64,000 bases of DNA from NCBI RefSeq assembly GCF_001511835.1, contig NZ_LN997848.1:1-64000 (forward strand), given 5' to 3'. The position numbers and the translations under genes were made by a program. Within the stretch, counting starts at the first letter, position 1. Every line of letters starts with the position of its first letter. Below, piece by piece: positions 48,133 to 54,814 of this stretch. This DNA is from Magnetospirillum sp. XM-1 (GTDB lineage Bacteria; Pseudomonadota; Alphaproteobacteria; Rhodospirillales; Magnetospirillaceae). A model generated the notes under the pieces. That model searched no databases. It was given only the letters and a program-made list of their open reading frames with translations, and was not told where the DNA came from.

Positions 48133-49353
48133 ATGCTTGATCTCCCCCATGTGGCGGCCCGTCTCTACGGGGCGCCGCTGATGATTGCCCGCGCCAAATT
48201 GGACGTGATCCTGGGCGTGATGGCTCCTCGGCTGGCTGGACGCATGGCCTTTCCGGTGGGCGATGAGGATCCGTTTGAGGCCCCCGACACCCAGGTGACC
48301 CCCGACGGCATCGCCATCATTTCGGTGATGGGCTCCTTGGTGAACCGATCCAGCTATCTGGGCGCGGCCAGTGGCCTCAGCTCGTATTCCGACATCGGCG
48401 AAGACATCGAGGCCGCAGCCACCGACCCCAATGTGCGGGCCATCCTGCTGGACATCGATTCTCCCGGTGGCGAGGTCGGTGGCCTGTTCGACTTGGTCGA
48501 CCAGATCCAGGCGATCCGTAGCCAGTGCGGCAAGCCCATTTGGGCCGTGGCCGATGAGGCTGCTCTATCGGCGGCCTATGCCATCGGATGTGTTGCGGAT
48601 CGATTCTACGTCACCCAGACCGGCGAGGTTGGCTCCGTAGGCGTGGTCGCGGTCCATCTCGACGAATCCGGCGCCGATACCCAGGCCGGACTGACCTGGA
48701 GTTTCATCCACGCCGGTTCTGCCAAAATTGATGGCAATTCCCATCAGCCCCTGTCGGACACGGCTCGCGCCACCCTGCAGGCCGATGTCGATGCCCTCTA
48801 CGGTCGCTTCATCGATCTGGTGGCCAAGTGCCGCAAGACGACGCCTGACGCCATCCGCGCTACCGAGGCCGGCATCTATCGTGGCGATCAGGCCGTCGCC
48901 ATGGGCTTAGCCGACAAGGTAGGCACGCTCCGCGTCGCATTGGCCGATCTCGGAGCCACTCTGGCCCGCCCCTCCCCTCGTTCCCCCGTCTTGTCCAAGT
49001 CCAAGGAGTTCATCATGTCCGAGCAAACGGGGGACATCCCCGTCATGGCTGCGGTTCAGCAGCCCGTCGTCGAGCCCAGCGCAGAAATCGAGCAGCGCCT
49101 GCGAGCCGAGTATTCCGAGATCAGCGCCATTGCGGCTCAGGCAGCTCGCCTGGGTGTGAGCATCGACGCAGCTGACGCTCTGACCAAAGGCATCAAGCCG
49201 GAGGCGTTGCGCCGCTCGGTTCTGGAGCAGTTGGTGGCGCGATCCGATGCCGCCGATGTGTTGGCTACCGCTCCCATCCCCGCGGCCAAGCCCAGCACCG
49301 AAAGCCCCATCGTCCGGCGCGCCCGTGAAGCCGCCTCCCGTCACGGAGAATGA
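48133..49353 (+). CDS. S49-family capsid maturation protease with C-terminal scaffold (gpC-like)
   Basis: The 406-residue protein has an N-terminal ClpP/SppA-type serine protease domain (about 50-260): LLDIDSPGGEVGG for the oxyanion loop, then ADEAALSAAYAIGCVAD with the catalytic Ser. The C-terminal part from about 290 is a helical scaffold (SEIEQRLRAEYSEISAIAAQ-like). This matches lambda gpC, whose end overlaps the Nu3 scaffold. It lies between portal and decoration protein. Confidence 0.92.
   Translation: MLDLPHVAARLYGAPLMIARAKLDVILGVMAPRLAGRMAFPVGDEDPFEAPDTQVTPDGIAIISVMGSLVNRSSYLGAASGLSSYSDIGEDIEAAATDPNVRAILLDIDSPGGEVGGLFDLVDQIQAIRSQCGKPIWAVADEAALSAAYAIGCVADRFYVTQTGEVGSVGVVAVHLDESGADTQAGLTWSFIHAGSAKIDGNSHQPLSDTARATLQADVDALYGRFIDLVAKCRKTTPDAIRATEAGIYRGDQAVAMGLADKVGTLRVALADLGATLARPSPRSPVLSKSKEFIMSEQTGDIPVMAAVQQPVVEPSAEIEQRLRAEYSEISAIAAQAARLGVSIDAADALTKGIKPEALRRSVLEQLVARSDAADVLATAPIPAAKPSTESPIVRRAREAASRHGE
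49015..49353 (+). CDS. Nested scaffolding protein (Nu3-like), internal start within the protease gene
   Basis: An ATG at 49015, in frame with the protease gene, is preceded at six bases by AAGGAG (49003-49008), a stronger ribosome site than the protease's own. It would produce the 112-residue scaffold domain alone. Lambda C/Nu3 and several relatives use the same arrangement. Ribosome site and analogy support it; expression is not shown. Confidence 0.7.
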   Translation: MSEQTGDIPVMAAVQQPVVEPSAEIEQRLRAEYSEISAIAAQAARLGVSIDAADALTKGIKPEALRRSVLEQLVARSDAADVLATAPIPAAKPSTESPIVRRAREAASRHGE

Positions 49354-49745
49354 CCATGCCTGTCCTGACCATGCAGCCCACCTTGGGCGACCTGCTCAAG
49401 CTGGAGTTCGATGCCAGCTATTGCCGTGAGGTCGTCACCTTGAAGGGCGGCAGCCATTACGCCCTCGGTTCCGTCCTGGGACGCATCACCGTCAACGGGC
49501 ACTACTGCCTGTCGCCGGCCGCCCAGGTGGTCGGTGACGAAGGGGCGGAGATTGCCAGTGCTGTGCTGCTGGAAGCGATCGACGCATCCGGTGGCGACAC
49601 CCTGGCCGTGGTCGCCGTCCGCGGACCGGTGATCCTGTCCCAGGCCGCCTTGGTGTTCGACGCCTCCGTCGATTTGCCGGCTGAGCGCAATGCCAAGTTC
49701 TCTCAACTCGCCACCGCTGGCCTCGTCGCCCGCGTCACCGCCTGA
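49350..49745 (+). CDS. Head decoration protein (gpD-like)
   Basis: The 131-residue protein corresponds in length and order to lambda gpD, the trimeric cementing protein on the capsid surface. It begins MTMPVLTMQPTLGDLLKLEFD and has a beta-rich core. The ATG overlaps the protease stop (ATGA) with ACGGAGA before it. Confidence 0.85.
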   Translation: MTMPVLTMQPTLGDLLKLEFDASYCREVVTLKGGSHYALGSVLGRITVNGHYCLSPAAQVVGDEGAEIASAVLLEAIDASGGDTLAVVAVRGPVILSQAALVFDASVDLPAERNAKFSQLATAGLVARVTA

Positions 49746-49759
49746 CCTCAGGAGATACC

Positions 49760-50782
49760 ATGGTCGAAATTATCAATCCCTTCGACGGGGGCGGCTATTC
49801 GCTGGCCGAGATGACCCAGGCGATCAACATCCTGCCCAACCTCTACACCAGGTTGGGCCAGATGGGCCTGTTCCGCTTCGAGGGCGTCACCCAGCGCTCG
49901 GTGATCATCGAGCAGGCCGAGGGCGTCCTCAACCTGTTGCCCACCGTCCCGCTGGGTGGTCCGGCCACCGTTGCCAACCGCGACGCCCGCTCCATGCGGT
50001 CGTTCACTGTACCGTGGATCCCGCACGACGATTCCATCACGCCTCAGGATGTCCAGGGGGTGCGTGGTTTCGGTGTCGCCGATGCCGCCGATCCCCTGGC
50101 CACCGTCATGGAACGCAAGCTGACCCGCATGCGCACCAAGCATGCCCAGACCCGCGAGTTTATGGAGATCAACGCGCTCCGCGGCATCGTCCGCGATGGC
50201 TCGGGTTCCACCCTCTACGACTACTTCGCCGAGTTCGGCCTGGTCCGTCAGCAGGTGGATTTCGCGCTCGGCACGGCGGCCACCAATGTGCAGGCCAAGA
50301 TCCGCGAAGTGCTGCGTCTGGTGGAGGTGGAACTCAAGGGCGAGACCATGACCTCGGTCACCGCCCTGGTCAGCCCCACCTTCTTCGACAAGTTGATCAG
50401 CCATCCCAAAGTGGAGGCGGCCTACCAGTACTTCTCCTCCACCGGCGCCCAGCCGCTCCGGGAGGATGTGCGCCGCCGCTTCCCCTTCGCCGGCATGGTG
50501 TTCGAGGAATACAACGCCACCGTCACCCTGGCCACCGGCTCGACCGAGACCCTGGTTCCGGCTGGAGAGGGCATTGCCTTCCCCCTCGGCACCACCGACA
50601 CCTTCGTCACCTATGGCGCTCCTGCCAACCTGATCGAGACGGTCAACACCATGGGCCTGCCCATGTATGCCCGCCAACTCGCCCGTCAGGATGGCAGCGC
50701 CATCGACGTCAAGACCGAGGCCTCGATCCTGCCCGTCAACAAGCGCCCCCGGCTGGCGGTCCGTATCTTCTCGGGCAACTGA
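49760..50782 (+). CDS. Major capsid protein (lambda gpE family)
   Basis: The 340-residue protein is a HK97-fold gpE-type capsid protein. It has the N-terminal INPFDGGGYSLAEMTQAINILPN, a central DPLATVMERKLTRMRTKHAQTREFMEINALRGIV helix (the spine helix region) and a C-terminal LPVNKRPRLAVRIF. It forms the shell. It follows gpD as in lambda, with AGGAGA upstream. Confidence 0.93.
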   Translation: MVEIINPFDGGGYSLAEMTQAINILPNLYTRLGQMGLFRFEGVTQRSVIIEQAEGVLNLLPTVPLGGPATVANRDARSMRSFTVPWIPHDDSITPQDVQGVRGFGVADAADPLATVMERKLTRMRTKHAQTREFMEINALRGIVRDGSGSTLYDYFAEFGLVRQQVDFALGTAATNVQAKIREVLRLVEVELKGETMTSVTALVSPTFFDKLISHPKVEAAYQYFSSTGAQPLREDVRRRFPFAGMVFEEYNATVTLATGSTETLVPAGEGIAFPLGTTDTFVTYGAPANLIETVNTMGLPMYARQLARQDGSAIDVKTEASILPVNKRPRLAVRIFSGN

Positions 50783-50783
50783 G

Positions 50784-51095
50784 GTGAGCGCCTTCTCCGA
50801 CGCGGTCGACGACCTGTTTGCCGATCCCAATCTCGCCGTCACCGTGCTCTACCAGCCGGTGGTCGGCGAGGCCCGGTCGGTCAGGGCACTGATGCGTCGG
50901 CCGGACCAGGATGTCCAGTTCGGTGACATTGCGGTTCATGCCTCGACGGCCTTGTTTGAAATCCGGGTCGGCAAGATCTCCAATCCTCAGGCCGGAGATA
51001 CCATCACCTTGGGCAATGAGGTCTTCATCGTCCAAGGCGAGCCGTCCCGCGATGCCGAGCAGTTGATCTGGCGGATCGATACCCGGCCGGGCTAA
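50784..51095 (+). CDS. Head-tail joining protein (gpFII-like)
   Basis: The 103-residue product (starting SAFSDAVDDLFADPNLAVTV after the GTG) matches the size and place of lambda gpFII-type stoppers, which bind below the portal and receive the tail. The GTG at 50784 is two bases after the capsid stop. The core DTITLGNEVFIVQGEPSRD fits the beta-barrel connector proteins of this group. Confidence 0.75.
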   Translation: MSAFSDAVDDLFADPNLAVTVLYQPVVGEARSVRALMRRPDQDVQFGDIAVHASTALFEIRVGKISNPQAGDTITLGNEVFIVQGEPSRDAEQLIWRIDTRPG

Positions 51096-51274
51096 GCATG
51101 GATGCCCATAGGTGACGACAGTAGCGGGCTCATTAACCACCGACCTGCTATTGCTCAGGCGTTCCGTCCACCGTGGTCGTGTTCTTACTGTCGTCGCCAA
51201 AAGGTATCAAAGCCCAGGCTTGGATTTCATGCTTGCTATAAGTGTGTGCCTATTTTGGTCACAGAGGTCTGTCG
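51096..51274. other. Lower-GC spacer inside the structural operon
   Basis: In an otherwise packed late operon this 179-base stretch carries no assigned gene. It has an imperfect inverted repeat (GGTGACGACAGTA near 51113 and TACTGTCGTCGCC near 51187) and an extended -10-like TGCTATAAG (51234-51242) facing the next gene. An open frame, 51102-51296, encodes a 64-residue Cys-pair peptide. A small insertion is the simplest reading. Confidence 0.45.
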
Positions 51275-51925
51275 ATGGGATTTACCTGCAGGATAGACGG
51301 CGATCTGCGTCGCATCCTCGCCGACGAACTGACCCAGGCTGAAACTGCCGTCACTGATGGCATGCGGGATGCCTCCGAGGGGCTCAAGGTGGAACTGCGC
51401 CAGCAGATCGTCGGTGCCGGGCTTGGCCCCAAACTAGCCAATACCTGGCGCTCGGAAGTCTACCCCAAGAATGGGACCAGCCTGCGAGCAGCCGGCTACG
51501 TCTTCAGCAAGGCCCCGGACATCGTCTCGGCTTTCGAGGATGGAACCGTCATCCGCTCACAGAAAGGGTTCTGGCTGGCCATTCCAACCCCCGCCGCCGG
51601 CAAAGGCGTCGGCGGCAAACGTATGGATCCGGGCATGTGGGAGCGGATGCGGGGCCAGAGGCTTCGCTTCATCTATCGAAGTTCGGGCGTGTCCCTGCTG
51701 GTGGCCGACAACATGCGGGCCCGCAACGGCAAACGGGGCGGCTTTGCCAAGGGCAGCGACAGCGCCCTGAGAAGCGGCAACGGGCTGGCCTCGGTGGTGA
51801 TGTTCATCCTGGTGCCCCAGGTGAGTTTGCGCAAACGCCTGGACGTGGCGGCAGCCGCGCAGAAATGGATCGATGCCGTGCCTGATCTCGTGATCAGGAA
51901 CTGGCGGGATGGTGGGGCGTCGTAG
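51275..51925 (+). CDS. DUF6441-like phage head-tail protein
   Basis: The 216-residue protein (MGFTCRIDGDLRRILADELTQAE) corresponds to a family I recall as DUF6441, found between the head-tail joining and tail terminator genes of alphaproteobacterial phages. This is the slot held by lambda gpZ-type tail completion proteins. Its end overlaps the antitoxin gene on the other strand by 32 bases. Confidence 0.7.
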   Translation: MGFTCRIDGDLRRILADELTQAETAVTDGMRDASEGLKVELRQQIVGAGLGPKLANTWRSEVYPKNGTSLRAAGYVFSKAPDIVSAFEDGTVIRSQKGFWLAIPTPAAGKGVGGKRMDPGMWERMRGQRLRFIYRSSGVSLLVADNMRARNGKRGGFAKGSDSALRSGNGLASVVMFILVPQVSLRKRLDVAAAAQKWIDAVPDLVIRNWRDGGAS

Positions 51926-52214
51926 CCGACAATACCGTGGGGACCAGCGTGACCGCGATCCTCGTTCCAACGGCATGAGCATACTTTTCAAGGGTGCGGA
52001 GGTTCGGCGGATTGCGGCCACTCTCGATGCGCGCCACCACCGACTGCGTGGTTCCCATCCGTTCCGCAACTTCAGCCTGGGTGAGCCCTGCGTTGGAACG
52101 CGCCTCGATCAGCGCCCGCGCCAGGGCGAATTCCGGCGCCAGAGCGTCGTATTCTGCCCGGAAGGCCGGATCCTTCATCCACTCGTCCTTGAGAGCATTA
52201 AACGGCAGGGTCAT
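51894..52214 (-). CDS. higA: XRE-family antitoxin (HigA-like)
   Basis: The 106-residue protein has a helix-turn-helix of the XRE type (AGLTQAEVAERMGTTQSVVARIESGRNPPNLRTLEKYA, about 42-80). It is coupled by ATGA to the toxin gene upstream. It should neutralise the toxin and repress the operon through the palindrome near 52556. The gene is antisense to the structural operon. Confidence 0.9.
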   Translation of the reverse strand: MTLPFNALKDEWMKDPAFRAEYDALAPEFALARALIEARSNAGLTQAEVAERMGTTQSVVARIESGRNPPNLRTLEKYAHAVGTRIAVTLVPTVLSATTPHHPASS

Positions 52215-52537
52215 GGTTCCAACTCCTTGGCCCGTTGGAGGGCCAGATCGATAGCGTACGGCGGGGTCTTCTGCGTCTTTTTCACGAAAGCATGGACGAT
52301 GACGATCCGTCGTTCATGGGCGAGAACGTAAATCGCGCGTGCGATTCCGTCCTTACCCTTCATCCGCATTTCCCACAGCTTGTCGCGTAGCGGCTTGACA
52401 TGGGGCTCGCGCATCCTTTGCGGTCCGAGCGACACCATCATGTCGAGGATGTGGGTCAGTTTGACCCGGATATCCATCGGCAGGGCGGTGATTTCCGCTT
52501 TTACCGTCTCGTTCAGAATTTCGATCCGCCATTCCAT
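52211..52537 (-). CDS. higB: RelE/HigB-family toxin (phage Gp49-like)
   Basis: The 108-residue protein has the Gp49/HigB pattern: PLRDKLWEMRMKGKDGIARAIYVLAHERRIVIVHAFVKKTQKTPPYAIDLALQRAKEL. Members are ribosome-dependent or free mRNA endonucleases. Toxin precedes antitoxin, as in HigBA systems. ATG 52537 is nine bases from the operator palindrome. Confidence 0.9.
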   Translation of the reverse strand: MEWRIEILNETVKAEITALPMDIRVKLTHILDMMVSLGPQRMREPHVKPLRDKLWEMRMKGKDGIARAIYVLAHERRIVIVHAFVKKTQKTPPYAIDLALQRAKELEP

Positions 52538-52545
52538 ACCGCGAC

Positions 52546-52567
52546 AATATCGCACTCGTGCGATATT
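52546..52567. promoter_or_regulatory. Operator palindrome of the toxin-antitoxin operon
   Basis: AATATCGCAC-TC-GTGCGATATT is a perfect 10-bp inverted repeat with a 2-base centre, eight bases upstream of the toxin start codon. Such sites are where XRE-type antitoxins bind to autoregulate. Confidence 0.75.
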
Positions 52568-52637
52568 CGGCAACACATAACGGCGGTCTGCGGAGGCTTC
52601 AAGGCTTCCAAATGGACAATGCCCGCAGGAATACCGA

Positions 52638-53066
52638 ATGCCCACCACGCGAGAGCAGATCCTCCAGGCTCTCCTGGCCCGCCTGGAAACGATCCCCGGC
52701 GCCACGGCGAAGCGGGAAGCCCCGCTGCCGGAAACGGTCCCAGTGGGCGGCCTGATTGTCCTGCGTGACGGCGATCCCGGCGAGCCTGAGATGCTGGTGT
52801 CGCCTCCGACCTATCTCTGGCAGCACAAAGCGGAAATCGAGGTAATTGTCAGCCGCGGGGCTGGCGATGCCAACACCGCCCTCGACGGCCTGCTCATGGC
52901 CGTGGGCCAAGCCCTGGAGGCCGACCGATCCTTGGGCGGCCTCGCCGATTGGCTGGATTGGGGGGCGCCCAAGACCCATGACCTCGCCATCGATGGGGCC
53001 GCCGGGCTGAAAGGGGCCGTGGTCCCGGTCACCATCCATTACGCCAGCACCAATCCGCTGGGCTGA
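52638..53066 (+). CDS. Tail terminator / minor tail protein (gpU-like)
   Basis: The 142-residue protein (MPTTREQILQALLARLETIPGATAKREAPLPE) matches phage minor tail proteins in the gpU position. It forms a hexamer that ends tail-tube growth. It lies upstream of the tail tube gene, as in lambda (U before V). Confidence 0.75.
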   Translation: MPTTREQILQALLARLETIPGATAKREAPLPETVPVGGLIVLRDGDPGEPEMLVSPPTYLWQHKAEIEVIVSRGAGDANTALDGLLMAVGQALEADRSLGGLADWLDWGAPKTHDLAIDGAAGLKGAVVPVTIHYASTNPLG

Positions 53067-53091
53067 TCAATCTCCGACCAAGGAATTCATC

Positions 53092-54054
53092 ATGGCAAAG
53101 ACGCGGGCCTATGGCTCCGATTGCATCCTGCTGGCTGCGTTTGAGGCGGCTTACGGCACCCTGCCGGCCAACGGCTACACCAGGCTCAGCTTCAAGGATT
53201 CCGCGTTGGGAGCCGAGCGCCCGTTGGGCTACGACCCGCTGCTGGGCCAGGGGCGTGATGCCCAGGATCCGTTCTACGAGGCGGTCAAGGATGAGGGTGA
53301 CATTGGTGTGCCTCTCGATCTGCGCGGGTTGGGCTTCTGGCTGAAGGGTCTGTTCGGAGCTCCCGTCACCACCGATCACCATGATGGCAGTTTCAGCCAT
53401 TGCTTCACCTCGGGCGGCGACCTGCCCAGCTTGGGCCTGGAAATCGGCCATGCCCGATTGGCGACGGCAAAGTTCTTCCGCCATAGCGGCGCCAAACTGG
53501 ACAAGCTGTCCTTCACCATGGCCCGGTCGGGAGCGGCCAATGCCACCGTATCCCTGGTCGCCCAGGGCGAAACCCAGGCGAGCCAGACCATTGACGCAGC
53601 GCCGGCTACCTTGGCGCTCAAGCGGTTCAGCCAGGGTAGCGGCACCATCAAAGTGGGCGGCACCCAACTCGCCAATGTGGTGGGCGGCAAGCTGACCTAT
53701 GCCAACAACCTCGAGCGGGTCGAAACCATCCGCTCCGACGGCATGATCGACGGTGTCGATGAAACCGAGGCCACCGCCGAAGGCTCCATCGATGTGCGCT
53801 TCTCCACCGACACCACCTTGACGGCAGCCATTGCCGCAGAGAGCCCGGTGGAGCTGGAATACGGCTTCACCATTCCGGGGGCCGAAGGCTATGCCCTGAC
53901 CTTCCATCTTCCGCGGGTGTTTCTGCCGCGCAAGAAGCAGGAGGTCAAAGGCCCAGGCGGCATCCAGGCCACCTATGACTGGCGCGCCGCCCACGATCCG
54001 ACAGCAGGCTATCTGCTTCAGGTCAAACTGACCAACGACATCGCCAGCTATTGA
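53092..54054 (+). CDS. Tail tube protein (gpV-like)
   Basis: The 320-residue protein is the major tail protein of a siphovirus tail: FEAAYGTLPANGYTRLSFKDSALGAE, AERPLGYDPLLGQGRDAQDP, and a C-terminal CxxW-free beta domain. It polymerises around the tape measure to make the tube. It is the largest structural gene between terminator and chaperones, with AAGGAA upstream. Confidence 0.87.
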   Translation: MAKTRAYGSDCILLAAFEAAYGTLPANGYTRLSFKDSALGAERPLGYDPLLGQGRDAQDPFYEAVKDEGDIGVPLDLRGLGFWLKGLFGAPVTTDHHDGSFSHCFTSGGDLPSLGLEIGHARLATAKFFRHSGAKLDKLSFTMARSGAANATVSLVAQGETQASQTIDAAPATLALKRFSQGSGTIKVGGTQLANVVGGKLTYANNLERVETIRSDGMIDGVDETEATAEGSIDVRFSTDTTLTAAIAAESPVELEYGFTIPGAEGYALTFHLPRVFLPRKKQEVKGPGGIQATYDWRAAHDPTAGYLLQVKLTNDIASY

Positions 54055-54062
54055 GGGCCACC

Positions 54063-54587
54063 ATGATCCGTCTCGATCTGTCCGATGAACCCCGCTGGTT
54101 CGACCTCGGACGCGATGTCCGTGTACAGGTCCGGCCCCTCACCACACCGGTCTACAACCTGATCCAGGCCCGGGCCTTGGAACTGATGGGGCAGTTGGAG
54201 GACGACGGCGAACTACCGCTGGATGGCGCCAATCAAACCATCCGGGAGGCGCTTTACCGGGCGCTGATCACCAAGGGCCTGGCGCTTTACGCGATCCTGG
54301 CCTGGGAGGGCATCGGTGATGCCGATGGCTCGGTGCCGGTAACGCCTGCCTCCATCGAAGCCCTCATCGATGGCCAGCCGATTCTGGCCCAGGTGTTCCA
54401 CCATGCCTATCTCGAACCCCTGACCATGTTGGACGTGGAAAAAAACGCCTCCACTCCCGCGCTCGGTGGCTCTGGGGCGGCGGGAAGGAGTATTGCCGAC
54501 GGTGCCGCGACGACGGTTCCCCTTGCGCCCGTGGCCGCAAAAACGCCGAAGGCAAACGCTGCCCCACCGTCGAACACGCTCCTCTGA
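54063..54587 (+). CDS. Tail assembly chaperone, short product (gpG-like)
   Basis: The 174-residue protein is in the position of lambda gpG, between the tube and tape measure genes. It starts at ATG 54063, eight bases after the tube stop. Its coding sequence contains GAA-AAA-AAC at 54438-54446, including the slippery heptamer A-AAA-AAC, and ribosomes that slip enter the T frame. The C-terminal part after the slip site is Pro/Ala-rich. Confidence 0.8.
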   Translation: MIRLDLSDEPRWFDLGRDVRVQVRPLTTPVYNLIQARALELMGQLEDDGELPLDGANQTIREALYRALITKGLALYAILAWEGIGDADGSVPVTPASIEALIDGQPILAQVFHHAYLEPLTMLDVEKNASTPALGGSGAAGRSIADGAATTVPLAPVAAKTPKANAAPPSNTLL

Positions 54588-54814
54588 CCATCGAGGGGTG
54601 GCAGGCCTGGGATCTGCTGGAACGTTCCACCGGCCAACTTCGTATGAACGGCGCCACCATCATCGGTATCGATCTCACCGCCAGTCTGACCATGGGGACC
54701 GGCCTGGGCTATTGCCCTCGCGCCATGGCCGAACTCTTGCCCCATGCCGAGGCCGGCATGGTTGAAGGTCTGGCATCACTTCACCAGGGCGAGACCGATC
54801 ATGGCGACCCGTGA
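54063..54814 (+). CDS. Tail assembly chaperone, frameshifted long product (gpGT-like)
   Basis: A -1 shift at A-AAA-AAC (54440-54446) continues in an open frame of 122 codons to TGA 54812-54814. The added part contains CRRCRDDG, LTIEGWQAWDLLERS and LPHAEAGMVEGL, which looks like a real T domain and cannot be reached by any start codon in its own frame at a sensible place. The fusion has 250 residues. Its end overlaps the tape measure start at 54801, just as T overlaps H in lambda. Confidence 0.75.
54440..54446 (+). promoter_or_regulatory. Slippery site for -1 ribosomal frameshifting
   Basis: A-AAA-AAC in the zero frame of the chaperone gene is a canonical X-XXY-YYZ heptamer. Downstream GC-rich sequence can pair, but no particular pseudoknot was modelled. 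Confidence 0.7.
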
